Positions 1 to 8,942 of a stretch of DNA of 17,152 nucleotides are shown here, piece after piece (position 1 is the first letter of the stretch; each line of letters begins with the position of its first letter). The position numbers were made by a program, and so were the translations under genes. Location: positions 1 to 17,152 of the forward strand of contig JAKOGH010000136.1 of NCBI GenBank assembly GCA_024811115.1, in the 5' to 3' direction. The stretch is from Terana coerulea. Its lineage: Eukaryota; Basidiomycota; Agaricomycetes; Polyporales; Phanerochaetaceae. The notes under the pieces are model-generated. The model was not told the origin of the DNA. It saw nothing but the letters and a program-made list of their open reading frames with translations, and did not search any database.

Positions 1-2
1 CG

Positions 3-164
3 CCCGCCGAAGTCCCTCCACCCTACTCAATCTCACAGAACAATGGCAAGACGTGCTACGGCTGCGGAGCGAGGGCCGGGCAAATAAGGCACAGGTCAGT
101 GACACCATGTTTTGGTTGGCTTGCCGCTCATGTGGCAGTCGTGTTCTCACTGCTTGACATTTGA
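3..164 (+). other. Possible 3' end of an exon entering from the left edge
   Basis: The frame beginning at base 3 is open from the window edge to a TGA at 162-164 (53 codons). It starts with a Pro-rich stretch (PAEVPPPYS) and has a CYGCG motif, a CxxC pair that could bind zinc, followed by a short hydrophobic segment. No start codon is visible because the window begins here. The same DNA also reads ATGGCAAGACG... in another frame but stops after 14 codons. I do not recognise the family. It may be the end of an upstream gene or chance. Confidence 0.18.
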
Positions 165-521
165 TGACTAGGGACCTCCACAACATTCAGAGAAGTGCCC
201 GCGCGAAGACGCGTTGCCGTGCGTGGTTGAGTGGTATGCCCTCATTGTTTCAATAGGTGGCATGAACAATATGGTACATTGCTGGTGCAGAGTGGTGAGT
301 GGGGGAGCAGGGGTTTCTGGGATGGCTCAATAGCAGTAGTAGCAGTAGCTTGATGTTTGCGCACATTTACAATTGATATTAAATATATTTCCGTTGCACT
401 GTCAATTCTGATACTGTCTAGTGATCTTTCAATGAGCTACAGATGTAAATCTTGCTACACCACTGCTACTGTGTGTCTCGAAGCCAAAAGGGCTGGCTAC
501 GGATGGCTCGAAAGCTCATAG

Positions 522-1110
522 GGATACTACGAGGCACTCACGGACAGGGGGACCAGTGCAGCGCTCTTCAGGTATGGAGGCTACGAAGCGCCGTGAGCCT
601 GGACATTTTCCCTGATGACCATTCACAGATACTACGGTATTGAAGGAAGTCCTCTGCGTCGCCGAAGTCATCACTCTGGCGCAGGTAACCCGCCTGAGGA
701 GTCGGATTCCGCTCGGATAGCACAGACTCTGATGCCCCTAGTAGAGGATCTTATTGCTGCAGACCAAGAGGCGAACATTCGTCATCCTGCTGTTGAGGTT
801 CCATCTGCAAACTCGCCATTTGAAAACCGTGCTGAACAAGTCTTTGCAGAGGCGCTGGAGACCCTTAGGGCAGATGAAGGTGTTCCTGCTGGGTATGGTG
901 TTACTTGAAGAGCTTGGTGAAGAAGGATATGACCCTCAAGAGGTACTACGGAGTGGAAAGCGTGGCTTGAAGTGTATGCCGATTGCTCTGCCAGAGCATG
1001 TATGGCGACCACGCAGCTGAACTTTGGGCCAAGGGCTGCATATTATGAACTACTTAATGTATCGAAGCGCGAGACCAATAGACTTTTCAGTCGACAACAC
1101 TGTAGTGCTC
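522..1110 (+). pseudogene. Decayed C-terminal part of an integrase-core-type basidiomycete protein
   Basis: After a CTCATAG acceptor, an exon at 522-571 encodes GYYEALTDRGTSAALF. It is followed by a good intron (572-628; GTATGG donor, CTGATGAC branch region, TTCACAG acceptor) and a second exon from 629 encoding YYGIEGSPLRRRSHHSGAG, then a segment with ADQEANIRHPAVEVPS. Phase is kept across the splice. At about 900 the reading must change frame to continue as LEELGEEGYDPQEV and LPEHVWRPR. At about 1015-1050 it must change twice more to read AELWAKG and LHIMNYL. From memory, this order of motifs matches the C-terminal region of widespread Agaricomycete hypothetical proteins annotated with an integrase core domain; this was not searched. 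The catalytic DDE part is absent. Three frame changes in 150 bases indicate a dead copy. Confidence 0.55.
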
Positions 1111-1251
1111 TGAGACCTTCACCGGCCCTGGGTGTCATTGTCGACAGCGATCGTCTGAGCCGATGCGGCGGCAAGACTAAATAGGAAACTGGCTAACTAA
1201 GCCCTCCTCTGTTTTGCGGCTTTGTTTACACCTCCTTCATCTTTGCGCATT

Positions 1252-3213
1252 ATGCCTGAGCACTGCTTAGGCAAGGATGTTGATACCAATGAGCCTTGCC
1301 AGTGCAAGGCCTTTGCCTCCTCAGGAGGAAATCCAGATCGCTGCAAGACCTGCTTGCATCTCGAGACAAGCACGCAGAGGGACCCAGACCAGTCGACGAC
1401 ACTCAAAAATGACTCAGTCACAGCAAAGGTCGTTGAAGACATCAAAGGAGCTATGGATATCAGAATGCACGTACAGAGACCAACGCAGGCTTTCGGCAGA
1501 CTATGAAAACGACGACGTCGGTACGAGCAAGAAGAAAAACAAGGTATGCTCCATATTTCCTATAGACTTGTATAGAGCACATGCTGAAGAGCCTAGGCAA
1601 AGGGGAGTCAGGCAAGGCGCAGAGAAGAAAGAGAAGGATGAGAAGGAGGAAGTCGGCATGATTATATTCATTCCTTTGGCCTGGACAGAGTACGTCCTGT
1701 ATAATATCTATTAAACCTTCCCTTGGCTCACATTGTGATACAGCGAACATCCAAGCTGCAAAGGAGCTCGCTTGAAGCCTGCCGAGTTTGAGAGTTTTCG
1801 TAGCCCATGGTCTACGTCGCTGAAGCTTCGCTCGACGATATGTTTCAGTTCAAGAAATCTGACGACCTCATCGCATTGAACGCCTTGTTCGGCAAGCACC
1901 TACCCGATGTCTTTAAGTTCCTTGCCGTGCGGGATCCCTGGATTATGAGCAAGAAGGCAGCAGACTTCAAGAATCATAGACTTCCTTACGTCCTTCTCGC
2001 ACCAAGGCAACTCCCTTGAGAATCCCAACATTCGGAGAGATTACAGGCGCAGATGTTCACAGATATTCACTGAAGAAAGGCCGTAAGAGCCATGAGCGCA
2101 AGATATACATAGGTAAGCAAGCACAGTTATTCTATAATTATAACCACTCACCATCTCCCAAGGCTCTCGGCGTGCTATACCCCCTATTGTCTATCGCCAG
2201 TGGGCGATGAGAGTGATGCCCATGAGAGCGACATCATATTGGGAGGGATCGGACACAGACAGTGGATCTGGTGGGTCTGATCTGAGTTTTCCTAAGTAAG
2301 GATCAGGAGGAAGATCAACACGATAAAGACAAAGCAGGGCGAAAGAGTACAGGTGAACTGGGAAAACATGAGAAGGATGGTAAGTGCTTCGTCTTGTACA
2401 AATGATGACTACAAACATAAAACTCCAGGCGAAGAGCTCATTGATATACACCGCCTGTGAAGTCCAAAAACAAAGGGAAGGGGAAGCACGTGGTACGCAC
2501 TCACTTTTCTGCCCCTAGAGCGGTTAGAATTAACACAGGCATTGGTGTCAGTACGAAGTCTTAGCCCAGCAGTACGTGCGTCAAAGCCGAAAAGCCAAAG
2601 GAAAACTATTCTTCCAGGACATCGACGATGAGGATAGTGACGCATTGTCTGACACTGCAACAGACCGCGAAATTGCCCAGGGCCTCTTCCGTACGACCGA
2701 TCAAGAAGGCAAAAGGAGAGACAAACACCTCTACGAAAGCAGTGTCAGGTTAGTCCATAGATCGCATCTAAGTGAATCTTGTACTCATACCGGGTATAGA
2801 ACCCCTCAGTCCTCCCAATTTTGTTGTCGCAAGCAGCCCAGCGCTCGGTCCTGCATCTCGTGATTGAACCCATGGCAGATGATCATCCAGGTGCTGGTGG
2901 CGCTGCCCTCAAATTGCTGAAGCCGCAACAGCCAATGTCAACGTCGCACCTGCACCTCCTGCCAACGTGTGCACCTCCTACCAACGTCGCACCTGCACCT
3001 CCTGCCAACATCGCACCTGCACCTCCTGCCATGGAAGGTGGAGCACCACAGCACGGAACTGGTGCAGAACCGGCTGTTATTGATCTCACAGCAGAAAGCG
3101 AAGACGCACCTTTGGCAGAGGCAGGTGTTTTACATGGGATGATGACACACCCCGCCAGGCTGGTGCAGAAGAGGAACTCGGCGAATCCCCTCAGTGTTGC
3201 ATGGACTTGCTGA
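1252..3213 (+). pseudogene. Decayed multi-exon gene, zinc-motif protein resembling transposon-linked basidiomycete genes
   Basis: The ATG at 1252 opens a frame with CxC-x12-CxxCxH (C16, C18, C31, C34, H36), a probable zinc site. Later pieces are DYENDDVGTSKKKNK before a GTATGC donor (about 1543), VGMIIFIPLAW before a GTACGT donor (1692), ASLDDMFQFKKSDD (about 1820-1870), and GADVHRYSLKKGRKSHERK before a 50 nt intron (2113-2162) that splices cleanly to GSRRAIPPIVYRQW. An acidic, Ser/Gly-rich tail follows, then KGKGK and RKAKGK basic patches, Pro/Ala repeats and a VIDLTAESED motif. Frame changes are needed near 1480, 1800 and 2000, and a 5-nt loss in a repeat unit at 2964-2982 shifts the frame again. 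The piece order recalls an Agaricomycete protein family often seen near integrase-type genes; this is from memory only. No enzymatic residues are recognisable. Confidence 0.5.
2940..3030 (+). repeat. 24-bp coding tandem repeat (NVAPAPPA), 4 units, one with a 5-nt deletion
   Basis: Units lie at 2940-2963, 2964-2982, 2983-3006 and 3007-3030. Units 1, 3 and 4 are 24 nt (AACGTCGCACCTGCACCTCC plus TGCC, one substitution in unit 4) and encode NVAPAPPA when read in register. Unit 2 has only 19 nt, so the frame upstream (QIAEAATANVNVAPAPPA) and the frame downstream (NVAPAPPANIAPAPPA) differ. Confidence 0.85.
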
Positions 3214-4284
3214 TCCCTATTCCGAACGAGTGTTGTACTACCTTGACGATATCTAGTGCAATGTTTTGCTAGATTCCGCCCAGTTCATTACCTTACTAGT
3301 ACTCTTGTATGCATACGTTTATATGTACCAATATCTGCCAACTGGTGGTTTATATTCTGTTATGTCTCCCGGCATTTACAAGACAACACACACCTGAACA
3401 TTTGACAATGGCATGAGGACATGGTGGACAGTCTGCATGTGCGAGCAAGCGAAATGCTCAACAGTCTTGCCGTGGGAACTTCTGTAATAAATGCAGTAAG
3501 AGCGAATTATTACGATAAAATCACTGCGTTGATAGACAGAATATCGTCTCTCTTACATGCAGATGGATTGAAGATACAAAAAGCTGCACTTTGCTTTTTC
3601 AGATTATTTTTAACGAATTTATTGGAGTGAAGAAGAAGTTATGTTCACCTCTGGACAGATGGTGTAGAGCCGCTCATTAAGGATGGATATAAAAGGCAAT
3701 GAAAATGTTACCAATAAAACCACTACGTTAACGGTGAAAATCTTTCATGTATTGAACACCAGCATAAACACATCAAAATCTCTGTACTTTGCTTTTTCAG
3801 CTTATTTTTAACGAATTTATTGGAGTGAAGAAGAAGTTATGTTCACTCTGGACAGATGGTGTAGAGCCGCTCATCAAGGATGGATATAAAAGGCAATGAA
3901 AAATGTTACCAATAAAACCACTACGTTAACGGTGAAAATCTTTCATTATTGAACACCAGCATAAACACATCCAAAATCTGTACTTTGCTTTTTCAGCTTA
4001 TTTTTAGTGAGTTTATTGCGTAGGTGAGAGAGCATTCTTTTGTGTGAGTAGGTACGGCCACAAGCGCCGTATTTCCTTGACGCTCTCGCTTGCACGTCAA
4101 CTCCAACCAAGCTCTAACCTCGACCACCTTCACCGCCTCAAGCACGCTCGATGGCTTGTTAATCCCTGTGAAGGTCTGGCGCTGTTGTGCCGTTTGGTAG
4201 TACCACTTGCTCGTCGTTATCCCTTAGTAAGTGCCACTCGACCGCCTGTGTTTATCCACCACCTCACACTGGCCGCTCTACAGG
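3214..4284. other. AT-rich interval without a supported gene
   Basis: This stretch is clearly more AT-rich than its flanks. It contains a 69-codon frame (3421-3630, +, starting MVDSLHVRASEM) whose end runs into the first copy of the tandem duplication. It has no recognisable motif and I do not call it a gene. From 4020 to 4284 base composition returns to GC-rich. Pieces there (for example 4044-4284) could be 5' sequence or lost exons of the following + strand gene, but nothing decides it. Confidence 0.4.
3589..4015 (+). repeat. ~197-bp direct tandem duplication plus partial third copy
   Basis: The block beginning CTTTGCTTTTTCAG starts at 3589, 3787 and 3983, giving unit lengths of 198 and 196 nt and a third copy that diverges after about 30 nt. 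The two full units differ only by a handful of substitutions and 1-2 nt indels (for example ATTAAGG/ATCAAGG). Each full copy contains TATAAAAGG (3688-3696 and 3885-3893), an AATAAAACCACTACGTTAACG stretch interrupted by nothing else, and ends in the pyrimidine-rich CTTTTTCAG that looks like a 3' splice site. High identity means a recent duplication. Confidence 0.9.
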
Positions 4285-5952
4285 ATGCATGGTACTCACA
4301 ACGACTGGTGCGCCTGTGATTTCCTTTTCTCAGCATATGCTCACCGTGAATGTGCGCAGCGTGCGCGTGGGCCATCGTGCCAGAACTCGAGCCTCGCACC
4401 CGGAGTCCATCCTGAGGATGAAGAAGTGGCTCGCCCGCTGTGGAGCGTCTCGCTCGCAACGCAGATCGCCTGGACGACGCTCATCGCGTGGAAGGTCTGG
4501 CGCGTGACGGCGTGGATGTCGCCGACGGGGGGGGCGCAGGGAGCGCAAGGCGATCATATGGATGGTGGTCGGTCGGCGCGGTCCTGACGACGACGACGCG
4601 ATCACCTTCATCTTGTTCTCGCGAACGAGGGTGAACACCACCGAGCTCGTCGCCCAAGCAAATGCACAGCTCTCTGTACGTTTCTCCGGGTACGGCTGCT
4701 GGGCACTCTGACTGACGAGTGTATAGTGCCTAGGTACCAGCACAAGGGTCCAGCTCGCGCGCAACCTCCTACAGGGGCACTGTCAAGCTCTTCCTCCAGG
4801 ACCAGTCTGGTGAGCTGCTCGTGCGTGTTGTCACGACGCCATCTGCACGTTTGGCAGCATCGCGAGTTCGTCAACTATCCCCCACTTCCTCAAGCACGAG
4901 GACCTACTGCCAGCGAGAGCTAATCAGGGGACACAAGGAGCGACTGAAACAGTGCGTGCATTGGTTTTACATTAATCTGACCCGTACGCTTCGAAATGCG
5001 TGGCGATTTGTGAATGGTCGTCGCCCACGGCCGCAGCGAACGACTACGCCGAGCCGGGCTTGTCACCGATGCCCGGGTATGTTGCTCACCGCTAGAAAAT
5101 GAGCCGCCATGCATGCAGATCATGCTCACCGTGGTAAGCCGCACTTAAATGTGTGTGCCTTTGCAAATTCTGATGGCTATGTGCGTGACAGGCCCTTGGT
5201 CCACTCAGCGGACGAATCAGGCTGGAGGACGACGGCGTGGAGGACGGGCTTGAAGTCGACGAGTGCCGAGCACGACCGGCTGAACGGTGTCATGTGACGC
5301 ACGGCTTCCTCAACGGCTCGTTCCTCGGCCGGATGCTTGTACGTGTCTATCTTCATTTCTGCGTCCGATAGGCTCATCTGTCTCATAGCTCTCTAACCAA
5401 AATGAGTACTTTGAGACGGTCATTAACCGGCCCTTCCGTCCTCACGTTCCTCGCATGGTGACCATGCCGCTGTCCTTCGCCTTCGTGAACACTACTTGGT
5501 CAGCCCCGCGGCGCCGTGCGCATTTGCCCCAGAACGATGACGGCATTGTGAATGCGTGGTTCATGAGAGATACAAGGACGGCAGTCAGAACTTGCATTCC
5601 GAGGACAGGTGCATGTGCAGCAACACATGCGATTGGCTGCACCAGCGATCGTTCAGCGGCGGGGCTGCCAATGACGTCCGGTGATGTGAGTGCGTCCGGT
5701 GGACATTGATGAAATGCAGGACGGCCGCGACGCCCGTGCAAGGGATGTGCTCGGCGACAACGTTGAGGTGGAGGCTTTGCTTGATGCGAAATGCAGGACG
5801 TGGATGACAACAATGAGGCAGAGGATCGCGCAGATTACGGTGCATGTAACGGCATGCAAGATATCATCATCGGCGAGTACGCTGCCGGCCTGCATTCTGC
5901 ATCCTCATCCTCACCCACTCACTTCCATCGCAGACACTGCTCGCGCGCGTGA
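4285..5952 (+). pseudogene. Multi-exon gene of unknown family, probably frameshifted
   Basis: A chain of exon-like segments with good introns. The ATG at 4285 opens MHGTHNDWCACDFLFS and runs to HPEDEEVARPL (about 4440). The reading then continues in another frame as VERLARNADRLDDAHRVEG to a G8 run (4527-4534). After one more frame change it reads RERKAIIWMVVGRRGPDDDD and AITFILFSRTRVNTTELVAQ. Introns with consistent phase: 4676-4726 (GTACGT, CTGAC branch) and 4810-4857; the exon 4858-4951 encodes TIPHFLKHEDLLPARANQG. After a gap come SERLRRAGLVTDAR, a 15-nt exon IMLTV bounded by GTATGT...GCAG and an intron near 5130-5190, ALGPLSGRIRLEDDGVEDG, GFLNGSFLGRML, an intron 5339-5388 (GTACGT), then LSNQNEYFETVINRPFRPHV and PRMVTMPLSFAFVNTTW. 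The final intron starts at 5686 and the end is at 5952. I do not recognise the product; the layout faintly recalls DUF6532 proteins, but no diagnostic motif supports that. Confidence 0.4.
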
Positions 5953-5993
5953 GTGCTACCGCTACTATGGGTGTGTGCGCTAGTGGGACGGGC

Positions 5994-8529
5994 TCATCGC
6001 GCTTGTGCGCTTCCTCGCTGTGAACCGCCGGGACCTTGGCATCCACGTCTTATGCGGGTATCTCGTAGTAGCACATACAGACAACAATGTATTTTGTCCC
6101 AGGGAAATATACATGTAAAGATAGACATCACATGAGTGCTGGTGACATGAGTGCTGCTTGGTCCTCTTCCAGCGGCCCCTTTGCGTCCTGCAGCCTTTGT
6201 CTTCTTCAAAGCTGGCTCTTGCTCAGGCGTCCACTCATTGTCGTCTCTTCTGCGTTTGCCCCTCACAGGCTTAGACTCTTCAGGGACTGCCTTCTGCTGC
6301 TTTGCCTTCTTGCCTTTGCCCTTGCCTTTGGTAGGCTTGGGATTTTCTAATGTGGGCTTGATGAGCATAGAGATTGAAGTACCCATCGTGGATAGACATA
6401 CCAAGGTGGGCGGCTTGAATGCAATGATCTTCAGAGAAGTAGCTGTGATAGCTAGGGAGGTCTGTGTGTACACAGGTGTTGACTTGGGGACTGCTGGAGA
6501 GCCTGCACTGCTCTGAGCTAGATGGATTTTGTTTATAAATCTGTATAGATAAGGTGATAATGCACATACCATCATGCCTCGCCGTCTGCCTGGTAACTCG
6601 AGTGCTCGGCGCAATCGTCTGAGGCTCAGCAAGGGCTACATCGGCAAAATGTTTCTTGAGCACAGGCTTGCTGCCTCGCTTGATAATTCTGAGCTGCTTG
6701 GCAATGGTGGGTTCCTTGCGCGGGCGACCAGCATTACCGGTTCGTTCGCGGTAATGAATATTGAATTCTCTGTATATTACATTGGAGGCAACTCACAATC
6801 TTGCGAGGTCCAGGACGTCTTAGGATAGTGTTCCCCTTGGGATCTATTTTGTTCTTCACATGTTCATGGAATTCGCCCAAACCCAGTGTGGTCTTCAGGC
6901 CTTCTTCGGTGATATCCTCGTCCAACCAATGTCTGCTCATTGTGAAGGTGCTCAGAGAATGCTATCATGCACAATAACAATTTCCATACCTTGGTGTACG
7001 TACCAACTCGCCACTCTACAGGCGGTCGTGCCTGAATTACGAGTACGCAGTGAGGGATCCTAACTCGAACTGATACACCGGCAGGTACTTGTGGTGTGAC
7101 TGGATAATTTGATAGCTACTCGTAGCCTGAGGCTCCAAATAGGGTTTCCCTACTCATGCTATGATGTAAGACGGGCGTATAAAAGGACACAGAACTCACC
7201 AATGATATGTCTTGAGTCCAACAGACCATCGTGAAGAAGCCTGATGTAGTAACCCGACCAGGACTCTGACCTCTCGGCGGCGATACACTCGGAGTACCGT
7301 AGAAATGTAATATGCACCACTCCCATAGTTATAGTCAAATGGGACCCGAGTGTTGGAAGCTACAGCGCAAGAGCGGCGGAATGATTTTGATGCCCACTTA
7401 GCAGAGTACTGCTGAATGAAGTTAAGGAATAGGGTGAAAGGACTCCGATCTTCACAGAGAACCCAGGTCGGCATCAAGGGAAAGACACCAAGTTCGTGCA
7501 AGATGTCGTTGGCAGTGTGCATGCCATAGCCGTTGAAAACCTGGCCCATAGTGGCAAGAACATGAACGATTGGTTGCTTCCACCTAGAGTTGTTGTCACG
7601 GTTCGAACTCTGATGTCCCAGGCCTGAATTGTAGAAACAGCAAGTTTTCAGCTCCCAGACAAGATCTGGTCCATATTGAGCGTGGTTCCAGAGAGAGAAC
7701 CAGGCCTGCTGATACATGAGATATGCACAAGGACAGAGAACACGACACTCACTGCAGAGCCAGGTGTAAGATCATTCTGTGTCCACGGCTCAGCTCGCGA
7801 GATAATGTTGAATGAGAGCAAACGCGAGAAGTCGGAGACAATCCAACAGGACTTCTCTGTTACAATGGCCAGAAATATGTTAATGATTCGCTGCTTCTCT
7901 GGATTGCGGGAGAGGGAATGGTTGAACTCCAAAGGTATGAGGAAGCTTCGCATATACTCGGAGACCTCCTTGTCCTTGTTTGTGCCAGGAACATCTATGG
8001 CGGTAAGCTTCCTGAAGTCTTCAAGGGAAACCTCAGTCAGGTTCCCCTCTAGGCCAAAGCTTATGATTGCACAATGCTGAGCAAGAGTGTCAGAATAGGC
8101 ACCAAAACGAGAGATATTGTGACGCACATGCCCTGCCGCAACGGCTAGCTGCTTTCCACGGCTGCATACACTAAGGTCTCCCATCTTTTGCCTCTTCAAT
8201 AAGTACTCCCATTCCTTCCTCTCTGATTTCTCAATATCACGCGCAGTCGGCCATCTCGGACAAACCTGCTGCATGAACTTGGAACGCTCAGCCTTCAAGT
8301 TGTGAGGTTGACTGTAGTTGTTCTTATTAGCAGTGCAATTGGGATATGATTCAGAGAATGTCCTAGGGAAAATGAGTATCTGGCCTACAGAGCAAGTATC
8401 AGAGTTGAAACGACAATGAACTGAAGGCTTGAGCGGACCTTGCACAGGGCGCTTGAGCTTATTGCCTTGAAAGGCTAGGCGCTTGCCCAAAACAGTATGC
8501 CAGCCTTTGATGCATGGCTCCTCGGGCAT
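5994..8529 (-). CDS. Multi-exon unknown protein with basic nuclear-type tail, possibly decaying
   Basis: Exon A (8529-7753) starts at the first ATG in its frame (MPEEPCIKGW; the frame upstream stops just before) and is 259 codons, ending in phase 0 at a GTGAGT donor. Intron 7752-7709 or 7752-7706 follows (tandem CAGCAG acceptor). Exon B (7708-7200) reads AWFSLWNHAQYGPDLVW through MGQVFNGYGMHTANDILHE, but its last third is coding-like in another frame (RYSECIAAERSESWSGYYI), so a one-base shift or odd splice lies between about 7400 and 7310. A clean 50 nt intron (7199-7150) joins to KPYLEPQATSSYQIIQSHHK, which meets TAA at 7037-7039. Exon D (about 6932-6797) has WLDEDITEEGLKTTLGLG. Further segments carry GRPRKEPTIAKQLRIIKRGS (AT-hook-like GRPRK) and a Lys-rich tail (KGKGKGKKAK, RGKRRRDDNEW). 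The 3' end is uncertain; the last open frame stops at 5994. Family not recognised. The basic tail suggests a nuclear protein. It may be a transposon-derived gene, but I see no catalytic motif. Confidence 0.5.
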
Positions 8530-8881
8530 GTTGGCTGCAGAGGTGAGCAACGGGGGTTCAAAGGTCGAGATGAGGGCAGGAGAAATGGACTGCAGAGGCG
8601 CAAAACCCTCCAGCTGCGGTGACAAAGCCTGTGGTGCGCCCAAGTGTTTCACAATATGCCAATATCAGAGCGGAGTAACTATCCCTCTTCAAGAAATTCA
8701 ACACACAACAACACTCCGAGTGAATTATACATGTATTTCCGCATTTTATCACTGTACTGAACACTACTAAGTACCAATAATTGGCCCTGTAGGCGTACTA
8801 TACGCCAGAGAGGCTGGAAGGAGTGGCCGACGAGGCGGTCGATTAGACGCCCAAACCTCGGGCCTAAGTCACAGGCGCTCA
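8530..8881. other. Spacer between two minus-strand genes
   Basis: Between the unknown protein start and the truncated kinase repeat block I find no supported gene. Short overlapping frames exist on both strands (for example 8558-8764, -) without recognisable motifs. The stretch should contain the promoter of the downstream minus-strand gene; no convincing TATA box stands out. Confidence 0.4.
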
Positions 8882-8939
8882 TGTCAGTCGCGCGCGCTAA
8901 ACGTCAGTCGCGCGTGCATTCGTCGGTCGCGCGTGCATT
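8882..8939. repeat. 19-bp GC-rich tandem repeat, 3 units
   Basis: Units at 8882-8900, 8902-8920 and 8921-8939, consensus CGTCAGTCGCGCGTGCATT. Units 2 and 3 differ at one base (CAG/CGG); unit 1 is more diverged at both ends. The array lies directly beyond the stop codon of the truncated kinase. Confidence 0.85.
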
Positions 8940-8942
8940 ATT

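Noticed and set aside
4330..4764. 144-codon minus-strand frame
   Set aside because: It is antisense to the exon chain at 4285-5952 and spans one of its well-formed introns; composition is Arg-rich and motif-free.
7596..7612. tRNA T-loop-like GGTTCGAAC
   Set aside because: It lies inside a coding exon of the minus-strand gene, the flanks do not form a T-stem and no anticodon or acceptor arm fits.
8882..8939. CRISPR-like array
   Set aside because: The three 19-bp units are adjacent with no spacers, and the surrounding DNA is eukaryotic.
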